NCBI GenBank assembly: GCA_944362695.1 | Contig: CALVTQ010000171.1 | Coordinates: 1-34,549 of the forward strand | Length of the DNA stretch: 34,549 bases | Origin: an uncultured Clostridia bacterium | GTDB taxonomy: Bacteria > Bacillota > Clostridia > Christensenellales > Aristaeellaceae | Direction of reading: 5' to 3' | In this document: one piece after another, positions 1-8,323 of the stretch | Numbering within the stretch: the stretch's first letter is position 1 | How the letters are laid out: the number at the start of each line of letters is the position of its first letter | Notes under the pieces: generated by a model | What the model was told of the DNA's origin: nothing | Databases searched by the model: none | The model's input: only the letters and a program-made list of their open reading frames with translations | Program-made: the position numbers and the translations under genes

Positions 1-825
1 CTGATCGTTCGCTATCTGCGCTGGATGGGCCTATGGACAGACACGGACGGCAAGACGTTCAACGGTCTGCTTCAGGGCAACTTCGGCTATTCCAACTTCT
101 ACAAGACCAATGTTGTGGACGCCATCATGGCGCCGATGAGCAACACCATCTTCATCAACATCTTCGTGACCATCGCCGCACTTGCCATCACGATTCCGCT
201 GGGCATATATTGTGCGGTACATAAAAACGGCAAATTCGATCAAGGCGTGCAGGTGTTTACGATGCTGGGCTACAGCATGCCGATTTACATCATCGCCCTG
301 ATCTTCATGTTCCTGTTCTGCGTGGTCTGGCGCATCTTCCCGATCATGGGTCTGAAGACCGCGGGCGCGACGTATGCGCCGGGCTCGTGGGAGGAGTTCT
401 TGGACAAGCTGCATCACATCGCGCTGCCGGTCATCGTCATGACGTTCGGCTCTCTGGGCGGCATGACGCGCTACGTCCGCTCCTCGATGATCGAGGCGCT
501 GTCCATGGATTACATCCGCACGGCGCGCGCCAAGGGCCTGCGCGAGAAGGTCGTCATCTACTCGCACGCCTGGCGCAACGCGCTGCTGCCGGTCATCACG
601 TCCATCCTCGGCTGGTTCCTGAGCATCGTCTCCGGCTCGGTTATCATTGAGAACACGTTCTCGCTGTCGGGCATGGGCCAGCTCTACTGGATCGGCCTGA
701 ACAACAACGACTTTGAGCTCGTGCTCGCGATTCAGATGTTCTATTCCGTGGTGTCGCTGGTGGGCGCGCTGCTAATTGACATCAGCTACGGCATCGTCGA
801 TCCGCGCGTGCGCGTGGACAAGTAA
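1..825 (+). CDS. oppB: Oligopeptide/dipeptide ABC transporter permease OppB, 5' end outside window
   Basis: This is the inner-membrane permease subunit that pairs with OppC to form the translocation path of a peptide importer. The reading frame is open from base 1, so the N-terminus and TM1 lie outside the window; the ATG at 25 is internal. The visible part starts in the first outer loop, with the family-typical GNFGYS segment near 79-96. About five hydrophobic helices follow, and an EAA-type loop (DYIRTARAKGLREKVV) at about 508-555 would contact the ATPases. The segment VIIENTFSLSGMG and the C-terminal DPRVRVDK are also typical of OppB/DppB. The stop at 823 is followed by a good ribosome site and oppC 18 bases later, so the two are co-transcribed. 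The substrate-binding protein is not in the window. Peptide specificity cannot be told. Confidence 0.93.
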   Translation: MIVRYLRWMGLWTDTDGKTFNGLLQGNFGYSNFYKTNVVDAIMAPMSNTIFINIFVTIAALAITIPLGIYCAVHKNGKFDQGVQVFTMLGYSMPIYIIALIFMFLFCVVWRIFPIMGLKTAGATYAPGSWEEFLDKLHHIALPVIVMTFGSLGGMTRYVRSSMIEALSMDYIRTARAKGLREKVVIYSHAWRNALLPVITSILGWFLSIVSGSVIIENTFSLSGMGQLYWIGLNNNDFELVLAIQMFYSVVSLVGALLIDISYGIVDPRVRVDK

Positions 826-843
826 GGAAGGGGGAGAAGGAAT

Positions 844-2691
844 ATGTCTAACAATAAGAAAGAATTCTTCCTCGTCCGCTGGTTCAAGCGCCTGTTCCTC
901 GGCAAGAAAGAGGTCGTGGACATCATGCAGGAAGAGCAGCTGCAGACGCCCTTCAGGACGATGCTCAAGAAGTTCCTGCACAAGAAGACGGTCGTCTTTG
1001 CGCTGGTCGTCTTCCTGTCGATCTTCGCGCTGGTGCTCATCGGCCCGCGCTATTGGGTGCTCGACCTGAGCGAGCAGGACAGCACGCTGACCAACCTGCC
1101 GCCTGGATACAACATGATGAGCATCCCCAAGGAGATGCAGGGTAAGGTCGCCGACATCGCCGCGGGCAACACGTTTGGCCTGGGCATCGACACGGACGGC
1201 CACATTCACACGTGGGGCACGACCCGCATCACCGAGAAGATCGACCTCGCGGAGATCCCCGAGGAGGTGCGCAATGCCGATATCGTGATGCTGGCCGCCG
1301 GTTCTGACCACGCGGTTGCGGTCGACGCGAACGGCGAGATCCTGGTCTGGGGCAACACGCGCCTGCAGCAGGACAAGGTCACCAACGACATGAAGAAGGA
1401 TCAGAAGGACGGCTGGAACATCATCCAGCTCGAGGCCTCGACCCAGTTCTCTGCGGTGGTCACCGACGAGGGCAACGCCTACCTCTGGGGCAACAAGAAC
1501 CAGAACGACATCAGCGTGACCAAGAAGTATCAGGGCAAGATCGCCAAGGTCGCGCTGACCTCGAATAACTATGTTTCGCTTCTGACCGACGGCACGGTGG
1601 CCTACACCGGCGCTAAGGGCAAGGGCAATCCGCTTTCCACCCAGCCCAAGGAGATGAAGGGCAAGACGATCGTGGATATCGCCGCGACGTCCAGCGCCGT
1701 GGCTGCGCTCTCCGACGAGGGCGAGGTCTTCGTCTGGGGCAACACGACCCGCGGCGAGAATATTCTGCCTGAGTTCTCCGCGCCGGTCAAGCGCATCTAC
1801 GGCGGCCGCTATCACTTCGTCGCGGTCACCGAGGACAACAAGGTGTACAGCTGGGGCGACAACAAGTATCACCAGACCGACGTTCCCGCAGAGCTGGCGG
1901 ACGGCAGCAAGGAGATCGCCGCGCTGTACGTGGGCAACCATCAGAACTACGCGCTGACGAGCGATGGCGAGCTGGTGACCTGGGGCCTGAAGGGCTTCCT
2001 GCTGGGCACCGATGATCTGGGCCGCGACATGCTGACCCGTATCATCAACGGCGGCGCTGTCACCATGACGGTCGGCGCGATCTCGGTTATCATCGCGACG
2101 ATCATCGGCGTGCTGCTGGGCGGTCTGGCCGGTTACTTCGGCGGCAAGGTCGATATCCTCATCATGCGTATCGCGGAGATCGTCGGCGGCATGCCGTTCA
2201 TCCCGTTCGCCATGATCCTCTCCGCCGTCATCGGCTCGCGCATGGACGCCAACCAGAGAATGTATCTGATCATGGTCGTTCTGGGCGTTCTGAGCTGGAC
2301 GGGCACCTGCCGCCTCGTGCGCGCGCAGATTCTGGCGCAGCGCGAGATGGAGTACGTGACCGCTGCCAAGGCCATGGGCATCAAGGAGACGGCCATCGTG
2401 TTCCGTCACATCCTGCCCAACGTCTTCTCCCTGCTGCTGGTGGATATGACGCTGTCGTTTGCCACCTGCATGCTGACCGAGTCCACGCTTTCCTACCTCG
2501 GCTTCGGCATTCCGCTGCCGCAGCCCACTTGGGGCAACCTGCTCGACGGCGCGAACAACTCCGTCGTCATCCAGCAGTATTGGTGGCGCTGGGTGTTCCC
2601 GGCGGCGATCTTCGGCCTGTGCACCATCTGCATCAACATGATCGGCGATGGTCTGCGCGACGCTGTCGATCCCAAGAGCAATGAGCGTTAA
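844..2691 (+). CDS. oppC: OppC-type permease with a seven-blade RCC1 beta-propeller inserted in the first outer loop
   Basis: Second permease subunit of the peptide importer, 615 residues where OppC is usually about 300. Residues 1-92 are a normal OppC start: a charged cytoplasmic tail, TM1 at about 50-67, then NLPPGYN. Residues 385-615 are a normal remainder: LLGTDDLGRD at 386-395, TM2 at about 405-430, the EAA loop from about 504, and the final helices. Between them (about 93-384, nt 1120-1995) sit seven RCC1-type repeats. Their tryptophan-glycine ends fall at W124, W169, W215, Y254-T-G256 (degenerate), W298, W337 and W380, spaced 39-46 residues. Seven units is the count of a closed RCC1 propeller. 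TM1 starts inside the cell, so the propeller should be extracytoplasmic. The ribosome site (GGAAGGGGGAGAAGG) supports the ATG at 844. Membership of the Opp family is certain; the role of the propeller is unknown. Confidence 0.95.
   Translation: MSNNKKEFFLVRWFKRLFLGKKEVVDIMQEEQLQTPFRTMLKKFLHKKTVVFALVVFLSIFALVLIGPRYWVLDLSEQDSTLTNLPPGYNMMSIPKEMQGKVADIAAGNTFGLGIDTDGHIHTWGTTRITEKIDLAEIPEEVRNADIVMLAAGSDHAVAVDANGEILVWGNTRLQQDKVTNDMKKDQKDGWNIIQLEASTQFSAVVTDEGNAYLWGNKNQNDISVTKKYQGKIAKVALTSNNYVSLLTDGTVAYTGAKGKGNPLSTQPKEMKGKTIVDIAATSSAVAALSDEGEVFVWGNTTRGENILPEFSAPVKRIYGGRYHFVAVTEDNKVYSWGDNKYHQTDVPAELADGSKEIAALYVGNHQNYALTSDGELVTWGLKGFLLGTDDLGRDMLTRIINGGAVTMTVGAISVIIATIIGVLLGGLAGYFGGKVDILIMRIAEIVGGMPFIPFAMILSAVIGSRMDANQRMYLIMVVLGVLSWTGTCRLVRAQILAQREMEYVTAAKAMGIKETAIVFRHILPNVFSLLLVDMTLSFATCMLTESTLSYLGFGIPLPQPTWGNLLDGANNSVVIQQYWWRWVFPAAIFGLCTICINMIGDGLRDAVDPKSNER
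1120..1995 (+). other. RCC1-type propeller insertion within oppC
   Basis: Domain-level annotation of codons 93-384 of oppC. Each unit has the form [hydrophobic]-AAG-x-x-[HF]-x-[VA]-[ALV]-x-x-[DE]-[GN]-x-[VIL]-[YFTH]-x-WG. Examples are GSDHAVAVDANGEILVWG at about 153-170 and GGRYHFVAVTEDNKVYSWG at about 320-338. The first unit ends at HTWG (122-125) and the seventh at VTWG (378-381). The fourth unit has lost the Trp (AYTG at 253-256). The flanks join exactly the two halves of an ordinary OppC, so this looks like a clean domain insertion and not an assembly join. Codon use and GC match the permease parts. Confidence 0.9.
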
Positions 2692-2705
2692 GGAGGTGGA
2701 CGACA

Positions 2706-3684
<979 letters not shown>

Positions 3685-3704
<20 letters not shown>

Positions 3705-5247
3705 AAAGCCGCTTCTTCGCATCAGCAATTTGAAGCAGTATTTCCCGATCAAGGGCAAGAACATGTTCGTCAAGGCGAACGACGGCATCACGCTTGATAT
3801 CTACGAGGGCGAGACGCTGGGTCTGGTCGGCGAGTCCGGCTGCGGCAAGTCCACGCTGGGCCGCACGCTGCTGCAGCTCTACCGCCAGACCGACGGCCGC
3901 ACGATGTACTATGGCCGTTCGCTCGACGAAATCGCGCCCAAGTACGTCGGCAAGACGTTTGAGAATCTCGGCAAGCACATCGCCCAGATGCACGAGCTCG
4001 AGAAGAAGCGCAACGCGCTGCAGGCTGAGGCGGACAAGCTCGCCGACGGCCCGGCGAAGTACGCCAAGATGGACGAGGCCGAGCACGCCCGCAAGGCGGC
4101 GAACGACGCGTTCCTGGACATTGCGAACCTGATCGGCGGCTTCATCACCGTCAAGGACATCGAGCCGGTCGCCAAGGCGTTCACCGAAGAATACAAGGCC
4201 TCCCAGGCGATGAGCAAGCTCATGAAGGAGCTTGACGGCAAGCAGCTTGACCTCGACGACGCGCTCTATGCCGTCGAGCAGGCCAAGAAGGAAGGCAAGG
4301 GCCAGGCCAAGGCGGAGAAGGAACTCGCCAAGGCGAAGAAGGCCAAGGACGATCTGGACGTCAAGATTGCGGCGGCGAAGAAGGAGCTCGCGGCCAAGCA
4401 CGCGGTCATCGACGAGATGCGCAAGCCGTACGCCAACGACGCGAAGTTCCAGGAGTATGAGGCGTACCTCGACGACGGCGTGGACCTCGCGCGTCTGACC
4501 TACAACGAGATCCGCCATCTGCGCGCCGATCTTCAGATGATCTTCCAAGACCCGTATTCCTCGCTGAACCCGCGCATGACGGTCGGCCAGATCATCTCCG
4601 AGGGCATGAAGGCCCACAAGATGTTCAAGAAGAGCGACGACCGCCTGCAGCAGGCTGTCATCAACGTCATGGAGGCGGCGGGCCTTCAGGCGTACTTCAT
4701 CCATCGCTATCCGCATCAGTTCTCCGGCGGTCAGCGCCAGCGCATCGGCATCGCCCGTTCGCTCGCGGTAAAGCCGAAGTTCGTGGTCTGCGACGAGGCG
4801 GTCTCCGCGCTGGACGTGTCGATCCAGAGCCAGATCATCAACCTGCTCAAGGACCTCAAGGACGAGCGCAACCTCACCTACATGTTCATCACGCATGACC
4901 TGTCGGTCGTCAAGTACATCTCCGACCGCATCGGCGTCATGTATCTGGGCAACATGGTCGAGCTGGCGACCTCCAAGGATCTGTTCAGCAAGCCGCTGCA
5001 TCCGTATACGGAGGCGCTGATGAACGCCATCCCGACGACGGACGTCGACCGCGGGCGCGAGATTCAGGTGCTCGAGGGCGACATTCCCAGCCCCGTCAAT
5101 CCGCCCAAGGGCTGCAAATTCCACACGCGCTGCAAATACGCGACGGAAATCTGCAAGCACATGGTTCCCGCGTGGGAGGAGGCCGAGCCGAATCATTTCG
5201 TCGCCTGCCACCACTATCTGGGCAAGCCGGAAGACGAGGAGAAGTAA
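3685..5247 (+). CDS. oppF: OppF-type ATPase with a ~185-residue helical insertion between Walker A and Q-loop
   Basis: Second ATPase of the peptide importer, 520 residues against about 310-330 normally. The core motifs are intact: Walker A GESGCGKST at 49-57, Q-loop LQMIFQDPYSSLNPRMTV from 283, signature FSGGQRQR from 346, Walker B FVVCDEA at 366-372, switch ITHDLSVV, and the C-terminal motif CKFHTRCKYATEIC. The extra length lies at about residues 84-268 (nt 3934-4488), right after YYGRSLDEI and before LTYNEIRHLRADLQ, which are adjacent in ordinary OppF. The insertion is rich in Lys, Glu and Ala, with long heptad-like helices (for example KAEKELAKAKKAKDDLDV), and is probably a cytosolic coiled coil. 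The ribosome site AAAGGAGG fits the ATG at 3685. ATPase identity is certain; the purpose of the insertion is unknown. Confidence 0.94.
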
Positions 5248-5250
5248 TCC

Positions 5251-5466
5251 ATGCTGTTTCGTGGCCGCTTTGACAAGCAGATTGAGCACATCAAGGAGCA
5301 GCGCGGCGACAGCAAGCGCGTCTTTGACGAGGACGACCTGAGCAGCGTTCTGGAGAAGAACGACGTTCTGGCGATGATTATCTCGGCGATGATCACGATC
5401 CTGCCCGTCGCGCTGGTGTTCCTCGTCGCGCTGAGCGCCCTCGGATTCTTCTTTGTCGTCAGATAA
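5251..5466 (+). CDS. 71-residue single-helix membrane protein at the end of the opp operon
   Basis: Small protein starting 3 bases after oppF, with a GAGGAG site at about 5236-5241 inside the end of oppF. Residues 1-37 are highly charged (RGRFDKQIEHIKEQRG) and probably cytosolic. Residues about 38-70 form one strong hydrophobic helix ending at the C-terminus with Arg71. No family was recognised. Its tight spacing and the terminator 31 bases after its stop place it in the opp operon, so a role as an accessory subunit of this unusual transporter is possible but is inference. It is unlikely to be a chance frame, because the charge and hydrophobicity segregation, the ribosome site and the operon position all agree. 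Confidence 0.8.
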   Translation: MLFRGRFDKQIEHIKEQRGDSKRVFDEDDLSSVLEKNDVLAMIISAMITILPVALVFLVALSALGFFFVVR

Positions 5467-5496
5467 AATTGCTGTGGTAAACTGACTGTGAAATCG

Positions 5497-5530
5497 CCCC
5501 GGATCGGCAATGTGCCGGTCCGGGGTTTTT
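5497..5530 (+). terminator. Rho-independent terminator of the opp operon
   Basis: The inverted repeat CCCCGGATCGGC / GCCGGTCCGGGG has one G-T pair and a short loop, and is followed directly by TTTTT. It lies 31 bases after the stop of the 71-residue gene. Confidence 0.9.
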
Positions 5531-5534
5531 GCGC

Positions 5535-5564
5535 AAAAAAAGATGCGGGTTTGACGGCCCGCAT
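5535..5564 (-). terminator. Minus-strand terminator of the glycerophosphodiesterase gene
   Basis: The stem ATGCGGG / CCCGCAT (5543-5549 and 5558-5564) is bordered on its left by seven A bases. Read on the minus strand this is a hairpin followed by a T-run. It stops transcription coming from the gene that ends at 5590. Confidence 0.85.
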
Positions 5565-5589
5565 TTTGGTTTTTGGGAATATGCGTGAA

Positions 5590-6309
5590 TCAGCCGAGCA
5601 TGGCGAGCGCCCGGTCGGGATAATTGGTGATGATCCTGTCGCAGCCCGCGTCGATCATGGCGCGCAGATGCTCCGGGGCGTTGACCGTCCACGGGTTGAT
5701 CTCGATGCCGAGGGCATGAGCGCGCTGAACCTCGTCTGCGACCTGCAAGACCTCGGTGAACTCGGGATGCAGGGCGTCTGCGCCGGCGGACTTGGCGTAG
5801 TCCCACGGGCGCACGAGCGTCGCACCGTAGAGCAGGCCGGTCTTCGCGGTCGGGTCGAGCTGTTTGATGCGGGCCATGCTGTAATGGTTGAACGAGGAAT
5901 AGAGCATGGCGCCGGTCATGCCCGTCTTCGCGGCGAGGTCGAGCGTCTGTTCCTCCATGCCGGGATAGGGGAGGACGCTGTTCTTGAGCTCGGCATTGCA
6001 CTTGAGGCCGCGAGCCTTGAGCAGGGAGAAGACCTCCTCGAGCGTGGGAATCTCGTCGGGCTGATCGGGGAAGGGCTTGCAGACGCGCAGGCGCTTGACC
6101 TCGGCGAGGGTCATGTCGGCGATAAAGCCGTGGCCGCCGGTGACGCGATCGACGGTCTCGTCATGGAAGACGACGAGCACGTTGTCGCGCGTGCGCTGAA
6201 CGTCGAGCTCGACGCCGTCGGCGTGCATGTCCGCGGCGAGGGCGAATGCGCGCAGCGTGTTCTCCGGGGCATAGCCGGACGCGCCGCGATGGGCGTATAT
6301 CATGGGCAT
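5590..6309 (-). CDS. Glycerophosphodiester phosphodiesterase (GDPD family)
   Basis: This 239-residue enzyme hydrolyses glycerophosphodiesters to glycerol-3-phosphate and an alcohol. It is a TIM-barrel GDPD. HRG (H7-R8-G9) is followed by PENT (E16), the metal ligands E34 and D36 in VELDVQ, and the second catalytic histidine H49 in FHDETVDR. Late barrel motifs are WTVN and the end motif DRIITNYPDRAL. The chosen ATG at 6309 has AGGAAG about 6 bases upstream and puts HRG at the usual N-terminal place; the frame stays open farther upstream but carries no domain. There is no signal peptide, so it acts in the cytosol. It is divergent from the ferredoxin-flavodoxin gene on the other side of a 136-base intergenic region. 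Confidence 0.93.
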   Translation of the reverse strand: MPMIYAHRGASGYAPENTLRAFALAADMHADGVELDVQRTRDNVLVVFHDETVDRVTGGHGFIADMTLAEVKRLRVCKPFPDQPDEIPTLEEVFSLLKARGLKCNAELKNSVLPYPGMEEQTLDLAAKTGMTGAMLYSSFNHYSMARIKQLDPTAKTGLLYGATLVRPWDYAKSAGADALHPEFTEVLQVADEVQRAHALGIEINPWTVNAPEHLRAMIDAGCDRIITNYPDRALAMLG

Positions 6310-6358
6310 GGCAATCTTCCTTTCCGTATGGAGAATGTGCGCGATTGAGCCGAAGTGC

Positions 6359-6387
6359 TTGCAATTGGGCGCGCACGGTGATACACT
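6359..6387 (+). promoter_or_regulatory. Candidate promoter and dyad in the GDPD / ferredoxin-flavodoxin divergent region
   Basis: Plus strand: TTGCAA (6359-6364), 17 bases, TACACT (6382-6387). On the minus strand TTTACA (6405-6400), 16 bases, TATCAC (6383-6378) could serve the phosphodiesterase, so the two -10 regions would overlap. An inverted repeat ATACAC-N7-GTGTAT spans 6381-6399. A hairpin GCCCGC/GCGGGC (6407-6432) sits just before the ribosome site of the plus-strand gene. The matches to consensus are moderate. Confidence 0.4.
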
Positions 6388-6445
6388 TGTCATGTGTATT
6401 GTAAACGCCCGCGCGGACAAATGCAAGCGGGCAGGGAGGTTTGTC

Positions 6446-7201
6446 ATGAAGATTTTCGAAATCGTATTCAGCCCGACGGGCGGCACGAAGCGCGCGGCGG
6501 ACATGCTCGCAAACGGCATGGGCGGCGGCGCAGACGTGATCGACCTGTCGGATGTGAATTTTGCGGGCGCGGAGCTGAACGCAGAGGACGCGGCTGTCAT
6601 CGCCGTGCCGTCGTTCGGCGGGCGCGTGCCGGGCATCGCGATTGAGCGGCTTAGCAATGTGAAGGGAAACGGCGCGAAGGCTGTGCTGCTGTGTGTATAC
6701 GGCAACCGCGCATACGAAGACACGCTCGTCGAACTCGCCGATGCGGCGAAGGCGGCGGGGTTCGTCGTGGTCGCGGCTGTCGCGGCGATTGCGGAGCACA
6801 GCATCGCACGGCAGTTCGCCAGCGGCAGGCCGGATGCGGACGACGCCAAGACGCTCGCGGGTTACAGTAAGCAGATTCGCCAAAAGATCGACGCGGGCGA
6901 TATGCATGAGCCGGAGATTCCGGGCAACCGTCCGTATAAAAAGGGCGGCGGCGCGCCGATGACGCCCAAGGCGGACGGGAACTGCGTGGGCTGCGGCGTG
7001 TGCGCGAGGAAATGCCCCGTGGGCGCGATCGACAGGGCCGATCCGAGGAAGGTGGACGGCAAGGCGTGCATCGCGTGCATGCGCTGCGTGAGCGTTTGCC
7101 CGCATGGCGCGCGGAAGGTAAATGGCGTGATGCTGGCGGCGGTCGGCGCGATGCTGAGCAAGGCCTGCGCGGGGCGAAAGGACTGCGAGCTGCACATCTG
7201 A
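6446..7201 (+). CDS. EFR1-type ferredoxin-flavodoxin fusion protein
   Basis: 251-residue cytosolic redox protein. The N-terminal flavodoxin-like half opens with IVFSPTGGT (SPTGGT at 9-14), the FMN phosphate-binding loop. The C-terminal half has two 4Fe-4S motifs: C180-x2-C183-x2-C186-x3-C190-P and C208-x2-C211-x2-C214-x3-C218-P. This arrangement matches the EFR1 family of clostridia, thought to move electrons between iron-sulfur clusters and flavin; the partner is unknown. The start at 6446 is preceded by GGGAGG 7 bases upstream. It is followed after 15 bases by a membrane protein, probably in the same transcript. Confidence 0.9.
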   Translation: MKIFEIVFSPTGGTKRAADMLANGMGGGADVIDLSDVNFAGAELNAEDAAVIAVPSFGGRVPGIAIERLSNVKGNGAKAVLLCVYGNRAYEDTLVELADAAKAAGFVVVAAVAAIAEHSIARQFASGRPDADDAKTLAGYSKQIRQKIDAGDMHEPEIPGNRPYKKGGGAPMTPKADGNCVGCGVCARKCPVGAIDRADPRKVDGKACIACMRCVSVCPHGARKVNGVMLAAVGAMLSKACAGRKDCELHI

Positions 7202-7216
7202 TCGGAGAGGTTTGAC

Positions 7217-7735
7217 GTGAACAAGAGAAATGCGGCGCGCATGCCGATGAACTGGCACAATTTTGTGACGTATATCGCGCTGTGGCTGACTGTGCCGGTC
7301 AGCCTGTACGCGGCGGCGGAATTCGTGACCGCGTATGCCCAGCTGATGGGCGTCGGCGGCGGTCTGCGGGCGACGGCGATCCTCATGGCTGTGCTACACG
7401 GGCTGATGGCCGTGCTCGCGGCGAAGGCGAGCATTGCGTTGGCGAAACGCGAGAGCGGCGGGCCTGCGCTGCTGAACATATTCATGGTGATGGGCATGGT
7501 GCTCTGCGTGCTGCACTGCTTCGCCGGGCCGGATCAGCTTCGGACGATGGGCGGGCTGAACATGCCGCTGGAAATGCGGCTGAGCATGCTGCTGGATGGC
7601 GTCGAGCCGGGCGGCGCGGCGATGTACAGGGCGGAGCCGAACGCCGGGGCGGTCGTGTGCGCGGTCGGGATGCTCGTGCTGTTTCTGGCGAATCGCGCGT
7701 ATTACGAGAAGCGGGAGGATATGTTCATCAAGTGA
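7217..7735 (+). CDS. Uncharacterised multi-pass membrane protein
   Basis: 172 residues starting at GTG 7217 with GGAGAGG 7 bases upstream. Four hydrophobic segments are visible, at about 17-42, 50-72, 84-101 and 142-160. A loop of mixed character between the third and fourth holds LNMPLEMRLSML. No family was recognised. The 15-base gap to the ferredoxin-flavodoxin gene suggests co-transcription and perhaps a shared membrane redox task, but nothing in the protein binds a visible cofactor. Confidence 0.8.
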   Translation: MNKRNAARMPMNWHNFVTYIALWLTVPVSLYAAAEFVTAYAQLMGVGGGLRATAILMAVLHGLMAVLAAKASIALAKRESGGPALLNIFMVMGMVLCVLHCFAGPDQLRTMGGLNMPLEMRLSMLLDGVEPGGAAMYRAEPNAGAVVCAVGMLVLFLANRAYYEKREDMFIK

Positions 7736-7754
7736 ACATAAGCGGAAGCATCAA

Positions 7755-7782
7755 AAAAGCGGGAGCAATCGTTCCCGCTTTT
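7755..7782. terminator. Bidirectional terminator between convergent genes
   Basis: AAAAGCGGGA and TCCCGCTTTT flank an 8-base loop. The hairpin has a T-run on both strands and lies between the membrane protein (+) and the Nudix gene (-). Confidence 0.9.
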
Positions 7783-7798
7783 CTCTATTTTGGAAAAA

Positions 7799-8302
7799 TT
7801 ACGGATGCTGTTCCGGGTGGGCGATGTAATGGCCGGTGAGCCGATATGCCGGGCCGCCGGGATGCATGCATGCGAGCGCGTCCTCGGCGGTCATCCATTC
7901 GGCACTGTCCAGCTCGCAGGAGGGGACGAGTTCGCCGCCGTTTACGTGGACGATCATGCCGATCATGAGCTGGTCGCCGCGTGCGAACCAATACGTGCGC
8001 ACGGGGATGACGCGAAGGGCTGTCTGGCCCAGCTCCTCGGCGATCTCGCGGACGGCGGTCTCCTCAGCGGATTCGCCCGGCTTGATGTAGCCCGCGACGA
8101 GGCCGCGAAAATCGCTTTTGCTGCCTGCGTTTTTGAGCACGGCGATGCGTCCGTTGGGCGCGGCGGCCGCGCAGATCACGCAGGAGGAAAAGCTGTCAAA
8201 AAACGGGCGGGCGCAATGCTCGCAATAGGGGACGTCACCCTCGTCGCCGAGCGTGCGGGCGGTCAGGCGAGCGCCGCAGAGGGGGCAGAAAATGCTGTGC
8301 AT
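7799..8302 (-). CDS. Zinc-ribbon Nudix hydrolase (NADH pyrophosphatase-like)
   Basis: 167 residues. The N-terminus is a zinc ribbon, C6-x2-C9 and C27-x2-C30. The catalytic Nudix helix starts at G71 with E77, then R85-E86 and E89-E90, then G92, matching G-x5-E-x7-RE-U-x-EE-x-G. Ribbon plus Nudix resembles NudC, which cleaves NADH or NAD-capped RNA, but this protein is shorter, so the substrate is uncertain. Three starts are possible (GTG 8311, ATG 8308, ATG 8302). ATG 8302 is preferred because AGGTG lies 6 bases upstream. It follows the ATPase gene by 21 bases and is the last gene of the minus-strand unit. Confidence 0.88.
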   Translation of the reverse strand: MHSIFCPLCGARLTARTLGDEGDVPYCEHCARPFFDSFSSCVICAAAAPNGRIAVLKNAGSKSDFRGLVAGYIKPGESAEETAVREIAEELGQTALRVIPVRTYWFARGDQLMIGMIVHVNGGELVPSCELDSAEWMTAEDALACMHPGGPAYRLTGHYIAHPEQHP

Positions 8303-8323
8303 GTGCATCACCTACATGTGAAA

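Noticed and set aside
844..2691. Assembly artefact joining an RCC1 gene to oppC
   Set aside because: The frame is continuous, both flanks complete one ordinary OppC without gap or duplication, and composition does not change. A join of this precision by chance is unlikely.
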